Below, in pieces: positions 8,044 to 18,094 of a stretch of 64,000 bases of DNA (position 1 is its first letter; every line of letters begins with the position of its first letter). The DNA is from Thermotoga sp. Mc24 (GTDB lineage: Bacteria; Thermotogota; Thermotogae; Thermotogales; Thermotogaceae): contig NZ_JSFH01000012.1 of assembly GCF_000784835.1 (NCBI RefSeq), forward strand, positions 186,001 to 250,000, given 5' to 3'. The notes under the pieces are model-generated. The model ran no database searches and was not told where the DNA came from. It saw only the letters and a list, made by a program, of their open reading frames with translations. A program made the translations under genes and the position numbers.

Positions 8044-9099
8044 TCACAGCCACTTCTTTTTCCTGAAGTAGATCACCATGATGACAGCGATCACACCCAT
8101 GACAACGAGAATCACGGGATAGCTCCATCTCCATTTGAGTTCCGGCATGTATTCGAAGTTCATTCCGTAGATACCCGCTATGAAGGTGAGAGGCATGAAG
8201 ATCGTCGCTATGATGGTGAGCACCTTCATCACTTCGTTTGTTTTGTTACTTACACTCGAAAGATACACATCAAGAAGACCGCTCACGATGTCTCTGAAGG
8301 TTTCTACGGTGTCTGCAATCTGGATAGTGTGATCGTATACATCTCTGAAATATGGGACCGTTTCTTTTTCTATAAGAGGAGGAACATCTCTGTAAAGAGA
8401 ACTCAACACTTCTCTCAACGGCCAGATCGTCTTTCTAAGTTCAACCAGATTTCTCTTGAGTTGATGTATCCTCTGAACTGTCTCTTTTTCAGGTCTTTCG
8501 AGCACTTCTTCCTCCAGTATATCAATCTCATCGTCGATCTTCTCCAGCAGGACAAAATAGTCATCCACCAGTGCATCTATCAGTGAGTAGAGGAGATAAT
8601 CCGCTCCCTTCTTTCTTATGATTCCCCTGTTGTATCTGATTCTTTCCCGTACAGGATCGAACACGTCCCCTCTCTTTTCCTGAAACATGAGAACGCAGTT
8701 TTTTGTGAGTATCAAACTGACCTGCTCCGATTCCAGTTCATGAAGATTTTCATCATAGGTGAACATCTTCAGAACGATGAACACGTAGTTCTCAAAAAAC
8801 TCCACTTTCGGTCTCTGATGCACATTGAGGATGTCTTCGAGCACGAGAGGGTGAATACCAAAGAACTCACCTACCCTTTGAACCACATCCGTCCTGTGTA
8901 TGCCTGTTATGTTTATCCAGGTAGGTGTTGAAGAATCTCTAAAGGAAAGGACGGATTCAACATCTGTGGTTTTGAACTCGCGAAATTCCTCTACGGAGTA
9001 ATTCATCACTTCGATCTCAAAATCTTCCCTGTACTTCCCTGTGTAAACGAGCGTTCCTGGAGGGAGACCTTTCTTAGCAGACAGCCTCTTTTCCTCCAC
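8044..9099 (-). CDS. corA: CorA magnesium/cobalt transporter
   Basis: A 351-residue inner-membrane ion channel, the length of the T. maritima CorA of known structure. It has the large cytoplasmic N-terminal domain, the long stalk helix and two C-terminal membrane helices joined by YGMNFEYMPEL; the GMN selectivity motif is at 312-314, and the C-terminus is the basic KKKWL. The family forms pentamers that take up Mg2+ (also Co2+ or Ni2+) and are gated by cytoplasmic Mg2+. The start is GTG 9099, behind GGGAGGGA. It is separated from the gene upstream by a terminator. Confidence 0.97.
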   Translation of the reverse strand: MEEKRLSAKKGLPPGTLVYTGKYREDFEIEVMNYSVEEFREFKTTDVESVLSFRDSSTPTWINITGIHRTDVVQRVGEFFGIHPLVLEDILNVHQRPKVEFFENYVFIVLKMFTYDENLHELESEQVSLILTKNCVLMFQEKRGDVFDPVRERIRYNRGIIRKKGADYLLYSLIDALVDDYFVLLEKIDDEIDILEEEVLERPEKETVQRIHQLKRNLVELRKTIWPLREVLSSLYRDVPPLIEKETVPYFRDVYDHTIQIADTVETFRDIVSGLLDVYLSSVSNKTNEVMKVLTIIATIFMPLTFIAGIYGMNFEYMPELKWRWSYPVILVVMGVIAVIMVIYFRKKKWL

Positions 9100-9140
9100 T
9101 GCGATCCCTCCCGATCTTTTTGATCCTATTTTAAAACAAA

Positions 9141-9162
9141 AGGCGCACCCAAAGGTGCGCCT
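9141..9162 (-). terminator. Terminator of the ferritin-like gene
   Basis: A perfect 9-bp stem GGCGCACC-type (9141-9149 / 9154-9162, loop CAAA), followed on the minus strand by TTTTGTTTT. It lies 19 bases past the stop of the ferritin-like gene and before corA, so it separates their transcripts. Confidence 0.85.
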
Positions 9163-9180
9163 GCCTGAATTGTTGAATCT

Positions 9181-9729
9181 TCACTTGAGGAATTTCGAAA
9201 CGAACGGCGAAGTTTCACCACGTCTCATGAAATGGCCAGATGGCCCCTCTCCGAGGAACTCGGAGAACCAGGATTCGTGTTCGATCTCTTCGTTCAAAAT
9301 TGCAAGAGACAGTTCGTAGGTCCTGTGATCTTTACCCGCGGTCATGTTGCATATCTCGGTGTACCCTTTCACCGCGCATCTTTCAGCGGCAACGAGCACC
9401 CTCAGAATCTCCTGAACAGTTGGTTTGTCCGGAAGTCTTGCTGGTGGACATGCAGAGAGATCGTGGAACTCCTTCATACAATCTGGAAGTTTCCCACCGA
9501 GCTCGTAGATTCTGGGAACAAGCGCTTCGAAGTGATTTCTGTCTTCGATTCTTGCAACTTCCGCAATCTCTTTGATGGTTTCTCCCTCAAGTCCTATGAG
9601 GTTCGCTCTCAAGATGGTGTAGTAGTAATAAGTTGTGAGTTCGGCCGCCGCATTCTTGATCAGAAGCTCCAGCAACTTATCGACATCAACCCCTGCTTTT
9701 TCCACCATTTCCCTCGCCACTCTCGCCAT
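9181..9729 (-). CDS. Ferritin-like di-iron protein (possibly DPSL type)
   Basis: A 182-residue four-helix-bundle protein. Carboxylate and His ligands appear in order: ELTTYYYY on the first helix, EDRNH (ExxxH) on the second, AAERCAVKGY on the third and EEIEHESWF (ExxHE) on the fourth, the ferritin/Dps/rubrerythrin pattern. Four cysteines (DCMKEF, SACPP, ERCAV, EICNM) stand near the third helix; Dps-like (DPSL) proteins carry a cysteine pair near their iron site, so that class is likely. Expected role: peroxide or iron detoxification in the cytoplasm of an anaerobe. RBS GGAGGTG precedes ATG 9729. It is bounded downstream by its own terminator. Confidence 0.75.
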   Translation of the reverse strand: MARVAREMVEKAGVDVDKLLELLIKNAAAELTTYYYYTILRANLIGLEGETIKEIAEVARIEDRNHFEALVPRIYELGGKLPDCMKEFHDLSACPPARLPDKPTVQEILRVLVAAERCAVKGYTEICNMTAGKDHRTYELSLAILNEEIEHESWFSEFLGEGPSGHFMRRGETSPFVSKFLK

Positions 9730-9806
9730 AGTAACACCTCCTGCTCACTCTCTCGACTCAGTACGCGTTCTTTTCGTGTTTGTAACAAATCGTAGTTGTT
9801 CTATTT

Positions 9807-10559
9807 TTACTTCGAAGTTTCATTCATTGTATCACATCCAACAGATAATTCAACCTGTTTTTTTCTCATCAGATAGATCGCCACATCCGTGTTCTTTCTG
9901 ATTGCTTCTTTTATCGCTTCTATGTTCTTCTCCGACTTCACAAGGGTTTTCCACGAGTAAACGTGCCAAAGTTCGTGAAAATCGGAGTTCGCCACGTATC
10001 GATACTTTTTCACACCAACAGAGTTGAACAGGTCATCACGATTCGCGACTTCCCACGCGTCGAACATGTCCTTGAAACGCTCCATGTTCGCCCAGAGATA
10101 CCAAGAAAGGTGTTCTTCATCCTGCTTTTTTCTATCCGGATGCGCGGCTATAACAAGAGCGTTTTGCTCCTTCAACTTCTCCACAATTTCTTCTACAGGC
10201 AGTGAAGGATCTACGTACTCCTTCACATCCACGGCGACTATGTGGTACAGATCCGTGTTGTTCGTGATTTCGACACCCGGTATGAGGATCATTCCATATT
10301 CTTCCCAGGCCCTTTTCTGTTCTCTCCAGAGAAGTTTCAAATAATCCTGAAACTCATCTTCTGTGATCGCTCCGAGTGGTTCACCGCTCCTCTTTCTTTG
10401 CTCGAGGGTTCTTCGGTCGACTATATGATCTGTTATGGCAACCACGTCCACTCCATGTTTTCCAAACAGATCCACCACTTCTCCCAGAGGAAGATGCCCG
10501 TCACTCATGTTCGTGTGTACATGGAAATCACAAAGAAGCCATTCCGTATCGGTTCTCAT
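9807..10559 (-). CDS. PHP-domain phosphoesterase
   Basis: A 250-residue stand-alone PHP (polymerase and histidinol phosphatase) domain. The metal ligands are present in order: DFHVHTNMSD, AITDH, PGVEITN, AAHPD and NSDFH. The family hydrolyses phosphate esters with a trinuclear metal centre; the substrate here is unknown. RBS AAGGAGGTGA precedes ATG 10559. It is transcribed away from carAB across a 210-base AT-rich region. Confidence 0.88.
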   Translation of the reverse strand: MRTDTEWLLCDFHVHTNMSDGHLPLGEVVDLFGKHGVDVVAITDHIVDRRTLEQRKRSGEPLGAITEDEFQDYLKLLWREQKRAWEEYGMILIPGVEITNNTDLYHIVAVDVKEYVDPSLPVEEIVEKLKEQNALVIAAHPDRKKQDEEHLSWYLWANMERFKDMFDAWEVANRDDLFNSVGVKKYRYVANSDFHELWHVYSWKTLVKSEKNIEAIKEAIRKNTDVAIYLMRKKQVELSVGCDTMNETSK

Positions 10560-10672
10560 TGATCGTCACCTCCTTGTTCAGTTTAGAAAATGATGTTTAA
10601 GCTACTGTTCAGTAATTTCTAGAACTTCGCATTTATTGCATGAAAATTCTCAAATTTCAAATGTTTATTCCA

Positions 10673-10701
10673 AATTAAAGTCCTGTGACTTTCCTTTAAT
10701 T
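10673..10701. repeat. Inverted repeat between PHP gene and carA
   Basis: AATTAAAG at 10673-10680 and its exact complement CTTTAATT at 10694-10701 are 13 bases apart, roughly 40 bases upstream of the carA -10. It could be an operator or only AT-rich chance; there is no T-tract, so it is not a terminator. Confidence 0.3.
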
Positions 10702-10738
10702 CAAAGTAAAGAAAAAGATGGGAGGTCCTTTCAGCGGG

Positions 10739-10744
10739 TATAAT
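10739..10744 (+). promoter_or_regulatory. carAB -10 element
   Basis: A perfect TATAAT 27 bases before the carA start, followed by AAGGGAAGGAGGTG at the ribosome site. No good -35 is visible 16-18 bases upstream, so it may need an activator. Confidence 0.6.
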
Positions 10745-10770
10745 CTCTGAGAAAGGGAAGGAGGTGCAGC

Positions 10771-11949
10771 ATGTCCAAGAAGGCACTTCTCGCTTTAGAA
10801 GATGGTTCGTTTTTTTTTGGACAGAGTCTTGGTGCAGAGGGTGAAACTTTTGGTGAGCTGGTCTTCAACACGGGAATGACAGGCTATCAGGAAGTCCTCA
10901 CCGATCCCTCCTACACCGGTCAGATCGTCGTCATGACCTACCCGGAAATAGGAATCTACGGAGTGAACGACGAAGACGTAGAATCAGATGGAATAAAAGT
11001 TGCCGGTTTTGTTGTCTACAGAAGCGTGGATACCCCTTCCAATTGGAGAGCCACTATGTCTTTCCCCGATTACCTGAAAAAGTACAACATCGTGGCCATA
11101 GAAGGAGTGGACACCAGAGCACTCACCAGGAAAATTCGAGTGAAAGGTGCTATGAAAGGTGCCATATCGACCGTTGATCTCGATCCGGATTCCCTTGTAA
11201 AACGGGTGAAAGAAAGCCCCAGTATCGTTGGAAGGGATTTAGCCGGTCTTGTTTCACCGAAGGAAGTTATCGTAGAAAACCCGGAAGGAGATTTCTCAGT
11301 GGTGGTACTCGATTCCGGTGTCAAATGGGGTATTCTCAGAGACCTGAAGAGAGTGGGAGCAAAAGTGATGAGAGTTCCTTACAGTGTTGATATAGACGAC
11401 ATCAAAAAGTTGAATCCCGACGGTGTTCTGATCTCGAACGGTCCCGGTGATCCCGCCGCCCTTTTGAAAACCGTCAGATTGATCAAAGACCTTCTGAAAG
11501 AAGAAATTCCACTCGCGGGGATCTGCCTTGGGCATCAGCTCCTTGGCCTCGCTGTTGGCGGAAGGACTTACAAGATGAAATTCGGTCACAGAGGCATCAA
11601 CCATCCCGTTAAAGATCTGAGAACCGGTCGTGTTCTGATCACAACGCACAACCACGGCTTCGCTGTGGATCCAAAGAGTTTCGGCCTTCCAGAACTGGGA
11701 AGCGAAGATCAGGACGCGAACGTTCTCACGAAAAATCTTCAGAAGATATCTGTCCTCGAAGGAATCAGTCCTCAGGGAATAAAAGTCGAGATCACCCACA
11801 TCTCCCTGAACGACGGAACGATGGAAGGAATGAGGCTGGTTGATTATCCAGCCTTTTCTGTTCAATATCACCCCGAAGCCTCTCCCGGACCTCACGATGC
11901 CAAGTACTTTTTCGAAGAATTCAAACGCCTCATAAAGGAGGTAAGGTAA
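10771..11949 (+). CDS. carA: Carbamoyl-phosphate synthase small subunit
   Basis: A 392-residue glutaminase subunit that frees ammonia from glutamine for carbamoyl phosphate (arginine and pyrimidine pathways). The N-terminal CPSase small-chain domain is followed by a class I amidotransferase domain with C252 in [11 protein letters not shown] and H367/E369 in [10 protein letters not shown]. Full length for the family. RBS GGAGGTG precedes ATG 10771. The TAA stop shares its last base with the carB start (TAATG), which couples translation of the two subunits. Confidence 0.97.
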   Translation: MSKKALLALEDGSFFFGQSLGAEGETFGELVFNTGMTGYQEVLTDPSYTGQIVVMTYPEIGIYGVNDEDVESDGIKVAGFVVYRSVDTPSNWRATMSFPDYLKKYNIVAIEGVDTRALTRKIRVKGAMKGAISTVDLDPDSLVKRVKESPSIVGRDLAGLVSPKEVIVENPEGDFSVVVLDSGVKWGILRDLKRVGAKVMRVPYSVDIDDIKKLNPDGVLISNGPGDPAALLKTVRLIKDLLKEEIPLAGICLGHQLLGLAVGGRTYKMKFGHRGINHPVKDLRTGRVLITTHNHGFAVDPKSFGLPELGSEDQDANVLTKNLQKISVLEGISPQGIKVEITHISLNDGTMEGMRLVDYPAFSVQYHPEASPGPHDAKYFFEEFKRLIKEVR

Positions 11950-14900
11950 TGCCGAAGAGAGAAGACATAAAGAGGATCCTCGTTATAGGATCCGGTCCGA
12001 TCACAATCGGTCAGGCTGCGGAGTTCGACTATTCAGGCACTCAGGCTCTGAAGGCTCTCAAAAGCGCCGGCTACGAGGTGATCATAGTTAACTCCAACTC
12101 CGCAACCATAATGACAGATCCGGAGTTTTCCGATGCCGTTTACATAGAACCTCTAACGGTGGAGTTCCTCGAAAAGATCATTGAAAAAGAAAGACCGGAT
12201 GCCCTGCTCCCCACCCTCGGAGGACAGACCGCCCTGAATCTCGCTGTGGAACTTGCCGAAAGGGGAATCCTCGATAAATACGGTGTTCAGTTGATCGGTG
12301 CAAAGCTCGACTCGATAAAGAAGGCCGAGGATAGAGAACTCTTCAAGGAGACCATGGAAAAGGCAGGCCTTGAGGTTTTGAGAAGCAGGCTCGTGAACAA
12401 TCTCGCCGATGCACTGGAAACGGCAAGAGAATTCGGCTACCCCGTCATAATAAGGCCGAGTTTCACCCTGGGTGGAACGGGTGGTGGAATCGCGTTCAAC
12501 GAAGAAGAACTGAGAGACATCGTAACAAAGGGTCTCATCGAAAGCCCGGTCCACACGGTCCTCATAGAGGAGTCAGTCCTCGGCTGGAAGGAGTACGAAC
12601 TCGAGGTGGTAAGGGATGGAGCAGGAAACTTCATCGTGGTGTGTTCCATAGAGAATCTCGATCCCATGGGAATACACACCGGAGATTCCATAACGGTGGC
12701 ACCCGCACAAACACTCACGGACGTTGAGTACCAGAGAATGAGGGATGCGGCTTACAAAGTGATCGATGCGATCGGTATAGAGACGGGTGGATCGAACATT
12801 CAGTTCGCCGTGGATCCAGAGACCGGTAGGATGGTCGTCATAGAGATGAATCCAAGGGTCTCCAGGTCGTCCGCACTGGCATCTAAGGCGACGGGCTATC
12901 CCATCGCGAAGGTCGCAGCTCTCCTTGCTGTTGGTTTCACTCTTGATGAGATACCGAACTACATCACCGGCAAAACGATGGCCGCCTTCGAACCTTCAAT
13001 AGACTACGTCGTGGTGAAGATACCGAGATTCCAGCTCGAAAAGTTCCCCGGGGCCGACCCAAGACTGAACACCCAGATGAAGTCCGTAGGAGAAGTGATG
13101 GCGATAGGTAGGACCTTCAAAGAAGCCCTGGGAAAGGCCCTCAGATCCCTCGAACTCGATGCCGCTCCCAAACTGGATCTTGAACACATAAGGGAATATC
13201 TTGCAAATCCAACGCCGGAAAGGATCTCCTACGTCTTCGCCGCGTTCAGAAACGGAATGGATGTAGAAGAGGTGCACGAACTCACTAAGATCGACAGATG
13301 GTTCCTCAGAGAAATGAAAGCGTGTATAGAACTCGAGGAGGAGCTGAAATCGAAAAAATTCGACGTGGAGATCTTGAAGAAAGCAAAACAGTGGGGATAC
13401 TCAGACAGGGAAATTGCAGAGATATGGGGTGTTTCAGAAAAAGAAATCAGAAAGATGAGAGAAAACAACCGGATCTTTCCCGTCTACAAGATGGTGGACA
13501 CCTGCGCTGCTGAGTTCGAAGCACAGACTCCGTATTACTACTCCACCTACAACGGCGTTGAGAACGAAGCGATACCTTCAGACAGAGAGAAGATCATGAT
13601 TCTGGGATCCGGTCCCAACAGGATAGGTCAGGGAATAGAATTCGACTACACGAACGTCCACGGGGTGTGGGCCTTCCAGGAAGAAGGATACGAAACCATA
13701 ATGGTCAACTCCAACCCCGAAACCGTTTCGACTGACTACGACACTTCAGACAGGCTCTACTTCGAACCGCTCACCGTTGAAGATGTTCTGGAGATCGTGA
13801 GGAACGAAAAACCGAAAGGAGTGGTGGTGGCGTTCGGCGGTCAGACACCACTGAAGATAGCGAGACACCTCGTAGAAGAGAAGGTGAACATCATAGGAAC
13901 GAGCTTCGAATCGATCGAGATCGCCGAAGACAGAGAAAAATTCGCTAAGCTTTTGAAACAAATCGGGTTGAAGTGCCCTCCATTTGGAACGGCATCGTCC
14001 GTGGAAGAAGCGTTGAGGGTAGCGGAAAGCCTTGGATACCCCGTTCTTGTGAGGCCGAGCTACGTGCTCGGAGGAAGGGCCATGGCCATTGTGGACACTC
14101 CTCAGGAACTCGAAATGTACGTCAAGGAAGCGGCCGTTGTCTCACCGGGATACCCCGTTCTGATAGACAAATTCCTCGAAGACGCGATAGAACTCGACGT
14201 GGATGTCGTGTCGGATGGAAAATACGTGTGGATAGCAGGATTGATGGAGCAGATAGAAGAAGCCGGAATCCATTCGGGAGATTCCGCGTGTGTTCTGCCC
14301 CCGGTGAGTCTTTCTGAGAAACTCGTGGAAGAGATAGAAAAGACCGTCTACAAGCTGGTAAAAGCGCTGAAGGTTGTGGGAGTTGCCAACATACAGCTTG
14401 CGGTGAAAGACGATGAGATCTATATCATAGAGGCGAATCCCAGGGCATCGAGAACGGTTCCCTTCGTGAGCAAAGCGATCGGTATTCCCGTGGCAAGAAT
14501 CGCCGCCAAAATCATGGTGGGAAGAAATCTGCCAGAGCTCCTCTCAGAGTACTTCCCCTATCCCACAAGACCAGGGATAAAAGTCGATAAACTGGGAGAG
14601 AGCGAGATCCTCCCGACTCCCTGGCCGAAGATGTTCTCCGTGAAAGAGGTGGTGATACCGTTCCACAAATTCCCGGGAACGGACGTGCTTCTCGGACCGG
14701 AGATGCGTTCCACAGGAGAAGTCATGGGAATCGGTGAAGATTTCGCAGAGGCATTCGCGAAGGCTCAGATAGCCGCCGGGAACCCTCTGCCACCAACGGG
14801 AGCCATCCTCGCAACCGTCGCGGACAAAGACAAGAGGGAAGCCGTTCCTCTCTTGGCTCACCTCGCGGATATGGGCTTTGAGATATACGCAACCAGAGGA

Positions 14901-15248
14901 ACGGCAAAGGCTCTGCAGTCACACGGTGTGGAAGTGAAGGTTGTTCCAAAGGTGGGAGAAGGAAGACCGGACGTGATAGATCTTCTGGAGCAGGGAAAGA
15001 TCTCCCTCGTCGTGATCACCCAATCCAGTGATGAGCCTGCGCTTGTCGCCGTCTCTCACGGAAAAGAACCTTTCAAAGTTGAGGGAAGAAGAACGGTGGG
15101 ATACATGATAAGAACCACGGCGTTGAAGAGGAAAATCCCATATCTGACCACAATCGAGTCACTCAGAGCGGCGGTGGCAGCGATCAGAAAGATGAGGAAA
15201 GACTCCATCGTGAAGGTAAGAAGACTCACGGATACATGGAAAATGTGA
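11949..15248 (+). CDS. carB: Carbamoyl-phosphate synthase large subunit
   Basis: A 1099-residue synthetase subunit that makes carbamoyl phosphate from bicarbonate, ammonia and two ATP. The two homologous halves are intact: [17 protein letters not shown] and [16 protein letters not shown] open each half, with ATP-grasp cores near 128-334 and 670-870. The end of the protein is the MGS-like allosteric domain, where effectors such as ornithine or UMP act in other species. Length is typical. No PyrR-type attenuator was seen before carA, and the operon ends at the hairpin right after the stop. Confidence 0.97.
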   Translation: MPKREDIKRILVIGSGPITIGQAAEFDYSGTQALKALKSAGYEVIIVNSNSATIMTDPEFSDAVYIEPLTVEFLEKIIEKERPDALLPTLGGQTALNLAVELAERGILDKYGVQLIGAKLDSIKKAEDRELFKETMEKAGLEVLRSRLVNNLADALETAREFGYPVIIRPSFTLGGTGGGIAFNEEELRDIVTKGLIESPVHTVLIEESVLGWKEYELEVVRDGAGNFIVVCSIENLDPMGIHTGDSITVAPAQTLTDVEYQRMRDAAYKVIDAIGIETGGSNIQFAVDPETGRMVVIEMNPRVSRSSALASKATGYPIAKVAALLAVGFTLDEIPNYITGKTMAAFEPSIDYVVVKIPRFQLEKFPGADPRLNTQMKSVGEVMAIGRTFKEALGKALRSLELDAAPKLDLEHIREYLANPTPERISYVFAAFRNGMDVEEVHELTKIDRWFLREMKACIELEEELKSKKFDVEILKKAKQWGYSDREIAEIWGVSEKEIRKMRENNRIFPVYKMVDTCAAEFEAQTPYYYSTYNGVENEAIPSDREKIMILGSGPNRIGQGIEFDYTNVHGVWAFQEEGYETIMVNSNPETVSTDYDTSDRLYFEPLTVEDVLEIVRNEKPKGVVVAFGGQTPLKIARHLVEEKVNIIGTSFESIEIAEDREKFAKLLKQIGLKCPPFGTASSVEEALRVAESLGYPVLVRPSYVLGGRAMAIVDTPQELEMYVKEAAVVSPGYPVLIDKFLEDAIELDVDVVSDGKYVWIAGLMEQIEEAGIHSGDSACVLPPVSLSEKLVEEIEKTVYKLVKALKVVGVANIQLAVKDDEIYIIEANPRASRTVPFVSKAIGIPVARIAAKIMVGRNLPELLSEYFPYPTRPGIKVDKLGESEILPTPWPKMFSVKEVVIPFHKFPGTDVLLGPEMRSTGEVMGIGEDFAEAFAKAQIAAGNPLPPTGAILATVADKDKREAVPLLAHLADMGFEIYATRGTAKALQSHGVEVKVVPKVGEGRPDVIDLLEQGKISLVVITQSSDEPALVAVSHGKEPFKVEGRRTVGYMIRTTALKRKIPYLTTIESLRAAVAAIRKMRKDSIVKVRRLTDTWKM

Positions 15249-15269
15249 AGGGCCCTGAAGGGCCCTTCA
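15246..15269. terminator. Bidirectional terminator between carB and leuB
   Basis: A perfect 10-bp stem TGAAGGGCCC / GGGCCCTTCA with loop TGAA. It includes the carB stop codon, and the leuB stop lies in its other arm, so both convergent operons appear to end here. The T-run after it is weak. Confidence 0.75.
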
Positions 15270-16331
15270 CCATATTTCTTCGAGTTTTTTACATACGAGG
15301 TCTCCCATCTGAGAGGTCGAAACTGCCTTTTCTGGATCCTCTGCGATGTCTCTGGTTCTGTATCCCTCTTCTATAACCAGCTCAACCGCCCTTTCTATCT
15401 TTCTTGCCTCTTCTACCATTCCAAAGGAGTGTTCAAGCATCATAGCGAGAGAAAGGATCTGTGCGATCGGGTTGGCGATGTTCTTTCCGGCTATGTCGGG
15501 AGCAGACCCCCCTGCTGGTTCGTAGAGGTTTTTGTCACCGAAAGATGCGGACGGCAGAAGACCAAGAGAACCAGGAAGCGCCGCGCTCTCGTCCGAGAGA
15601 ATATCTCCGAACATGTTCGTTGTGAGAATCACGTCGAACTGCGATGGTTTCAGGATGAGCTGCATGGCAGCGTTGTCCACGTACATGTGTGTCAGCTCCA
15701 CGTCGGGGTATTCTTTCGCTACTTCGTTCACGACCTTTCTCCACAGCATGGAACTGTAGAGGACGTTCGCTTTGTCGACGGAAGTGACCTTTTTTCTTCT
15801 GTTTCTTGCGATTTCGAAGGCAGTTCTCGCAATCCGTTCCACGGTCTTTCTGTCGTAGATCATGGTGTCGAATCCTTTTTCCTCATCCAATCCCCTTGGT
15901 TGACCGTAGTAAATCCCGTAGGAGAGTTCTCTGACGGTCACAAGATCGATCCCGGATCCGATCACCTTTTCTTTCAGGGGAGAGACATGAACAAGGGATC
16001 TGTAGACCTTTATCGGTCTGATGTTCGCATAGAGATTGAGCATCTTCCTCAGGGCGAGGAGACCCCCTATTTCCGGTCTCTTCTCTGGAGGAAGATCGTC
16101 CCATTTGGGTCCTCCAACACTTCCAAGAAAGATCGCGTCGGCTTCTAAACATATCTTTTTTGTCTCTTCAGGAAGAGGCTCACCGAATCTGTCTATGGCA
16201 TCTCCTCCGATGTGTCCAAAGACTTTCTCAAAGGTTTTCCCTGTTTTCTTTTCTACCACCTCGAGCACTTTCAGGGCTTCTCTTACAACCTCGGGACCTA
16301 TGCCGTCTCCAGGCAAAACCGCTATCTTCAT
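15267..16331 (-). CDS. leuB: 3-Isopropylmalate dehydrogenase
   Basis: A 354-residue beta-decarboxylating dehydrogenase, the third leucine step (3-isopropylmalate to 2-oxoisocaproate with NAD). [32 protein letters not shown], the GIYYGQPRG loop, [10 protein letters not shown] and [17 protein letters not shown] are the family landmarks; D residues in FGDILSDES bind the metal. Where citramalate is used, the same enzyme also oxidises 3-methylmalate to 2-oxobutyrate. Last gene of the nine-gene operon, 3 bases after leuD. Confidence 0.96.
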   Translation of the reverse strand: MKIAVLPGDGIGPEVVREALKVLEVVEKKTGKTFEKVFGHIGGDAIDRFGEPLPEETKKICLEADAIFLGSVGGPKWDDLPPEKRPEIGGLLALRKMLNLYANIRPIKVYRSLVHVSPLKEKVIGSGIDLVTVRELSYGIYYGQPRGLDEEKGFDTMIYDRKTVERIARTAFEIARNRRKKVTSVDKANVLYSSMLWRKVVNEVAKEYPDVELTHMYVDNAAMQLILKPSQFDVILTTNMFGDILSDESAALPGSLGLLPSASFGDKNLYEPAGGSAPDIAGKNIANPIAQILSLAMMLEHSFGMVEEARKIERAVELVIEEGYRTRDIAEDPEKAVSTSQMGDLVCKKLEEIW

Positions 16332-16334
16332 CCG

Positions 16335-16835
16335 TCACTCCCCCACTTCTTTGAGACAGTATTCGAGCCATCCACCCGCTTCCATGATCTTCATGAGAAA
16401 CTCGGGATAAGGTCTTATTCTGTACTCTTTGCCCTTGGTGAGATTCCTCACCACTCCGTTTTCCAGATCCACCTCTGCCATGTCGCCCTCTTCGAATTCG
16501 TCAGCTTCTTTCAGTTCGACGATGGGAAGACCGATGTTTATGGCGTTTCTGAAGAAAATCCTTGCAAAAGACTTGGCTATAACACAGGAGATTCCAGCCG
16601 CCTTTATGGCAACGGGAGCGTGTTCTCTCGAAGAACCACATCCGAAGTTCTCCCCTGCCACGATGATCGAGCCTTTTATATCGTCCCGTCTTCCAAAGCC
16701 GGGCCTTGCGTCCTCCATACAGTATTTCGCGAGTTCCTGAGGGTCCGAAGTGTTGAGGTACCTGGCCGGTATGATCTCGTCCGTGTTCACGTTGTCCCCA
16801 AAGACGAAAACCTTTCCTTTTATCTTCACCACCAT
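16335..16835 (-). CDS. leuD: 3-Isopropylmalate dehydratase small subunit
   Basis: A 166-residue swivel-domain subunit of isopropylmalate isomerase. GDNVNTDEIIPARYL and NFGCGSSREHAPVAIK, the substrate-contacting loop, are present. It is of the short archaeal/thermophile type, matching the short LeuC next to it. Several starts are possible within nine bases (GTG 16838, ATG 16835, GTG 16829); ATG is chosen here, while GTG 16829 has the best distance to GAGGTG. It works as a heterodimer with LeuC. Confidence 0.95.
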   Translation of the reverse strand: MVVKIKGKVFVFGDNVNTDEIIPARYLNTSDPQELAKYCMEDARPGFGRRDDIKGSIIVAGENFGCGSSREHAPVAIKAAGISCVIAKSFARIFFRNAINIGLPIVELKEADEFEEGDMAEVDLENGVVRNLTKGKEYRIRPYPEFLMKIMEAGGWLEYCLKEVGE

Positions 16836-16839
16836 CACC

Positions 16840-18093
16840 TCACAACTTTCTCGGATCTGCGATGTATCCCTTTATTGCGCTGGCCGCGGCAACGGCAGGA
16901 GATGCCAAGAAGACCTTGCTGTTCGGATGTCCCATCCTTCCGACGAAGTTCCTGTTCGTCGTGGATATTGCAACTTCTCCTTCCGCGAGCACTCCCATGT
17001 GTCCACCAAGACAGGGACCGCACGTGGGTGTGGAAACAGCACAGCCCGCGTCGATGAAGATATCGATGAGTCCTTCCTTTAGAGCCTGTTTGTAAACCTT
17101 CTGCGATCCCGGAATTATGATGCATCGAACGTCCGGTGATACTGTTCTTCCCCTCAGAATCTGTGCAGCGAGTCTGAGGTCTTCTATCCTTCCGTTGGTA
17201 CAGCTTCCTATCACTACCTGATCTATCTTTATCCTCTCTTTCTCCGCTTCAGAAACATCCTTCGCGTTGGATGGGAGGAATGGATAGGCAACCTGAGGTT
17301 CGAGTTTAGAAAGGTCCATCTCCACTTCTCTCACGTACTTCGCATCTTCGTCAGGGTACATCTCTTCCACTTCTATGCCTCTTTCTTTCTCGTAGGCAAT
17401 GGTGATTTCGTCTACCGGAAACAGTCCCGTCTTTCCTCCCGCCTCGATCGCCATGTTCGAAACGGTGAAACGGCCGTCCATACTGATCTCTTTCACACCG
17501 GGTCCGGAGAATTCTATCGCCTTGTAGTTGGCCCCATCTACTCCCAGTATGGAGATGAGCTTCAACACGAGGTCCTTGGCAGTCACCAGATCCCCGAACT
17601 TCCCACGAAGAGTCACCTTTATGCTCTCAGGGACACGAAACCACACCTTGCCTATGAGGTAGAAGCCCGCTATGTCGGTGGACCCCACCCCGGTCGCGAA
17701 CGCTCCAAGGGCTCCGTAGGTACAGGTGTGCGAATCTGCGCCTACCACGAGATCTCCAGATTTTACGATTCCTTCTTCTGGAAGCAGCACGTGTTCAATT
17801 CCCATCCTGCCTATTTCAAAGAACTTTTCGATCCCCTGCTCTCTTGCGAATTCTCTCATCATCTTTACCTGCATAGCAGACTTTATGTCCTTGTTGGGGG
17901 TGAAGTGATCCGGAACGAGCACCACTCTGTCCGGATACTTCACTTTCTTTCCACCGTACTCCTTGAACTTCTTTATCGCAAGCGGAGCCGTTATGTCGTT
18001 TGCAAGGGCGACGTCTGGCTCCAGAAGGAGAAATTCTCCCGGTTCCACCTTTCTTCCCGCTTTTTGGGAGAGTATCTTTTCTGCAAGTGTCAT
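16840..18093 (-). CDS. leuC: 3-Isopropylmalate dehydratase large subunit
   Basis: A 417-residue aconitase-family subunit that isomerises 2- to 3-isopropylmalate, and citramalate to 3-methylmalate. The 4Fe-4S ligands appear as GSCTNGR and CGPCLGG; VVGADSHTCTYGALGAFATGVG is the substrate region. At ~420 residues it is the short form shared with archaea rather than the ~470-residue enterobacterial form. ATG 18093 is chosen because it lies at reasonable distance from GGAGG; the GTG at 18105 overlaps the ribosome site. Confidence 0.95.
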   Translation of the reverse strand: MTLAEKILSQKAGRKVEPGEFLLLEPDVALANDITAPLAIKKFKEYGGKKVKYPDRVVLVPDHFTPNKDIKSAMQVKMMREFAREQGIEKFFEIGRMGIEHVLLPEEGIVKSGDLVVGADSHTCTYGALGAFATGVGSTDIAGFYLIGKVWFRVPESIKVTLRGKFGDLVTAKDLVLKLISILGVDGANYKAIEFSGPGVKEISMDGRFTVSNMAIEAGGKTGLFPVDEITIAYEKERGIEVEEMYPDEDAKYVREVEMDLSKLEPQVAYPFLPSNAKDVSEAEKERIKIDQVVIGSCTNGRIEDLRLAAQILRGRTVSPDVRCIIIPGSQKVYKQALKEGLIDIFIDAGCAVSTPTCGPCLGGHMGVLAEGEVAISTTNRNFVGRMGHPNSKVFLASPAVAAASAIKGYIADPRKL

Positions 18094-18094
18094 A

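Noticed and set aside
10560-10770. PyrR-type attenuator or riboswitch before carA
   Set aside because: The perfect -10 at 10739 leaves a leader of ~20 bases and no terminator hairpin is present.
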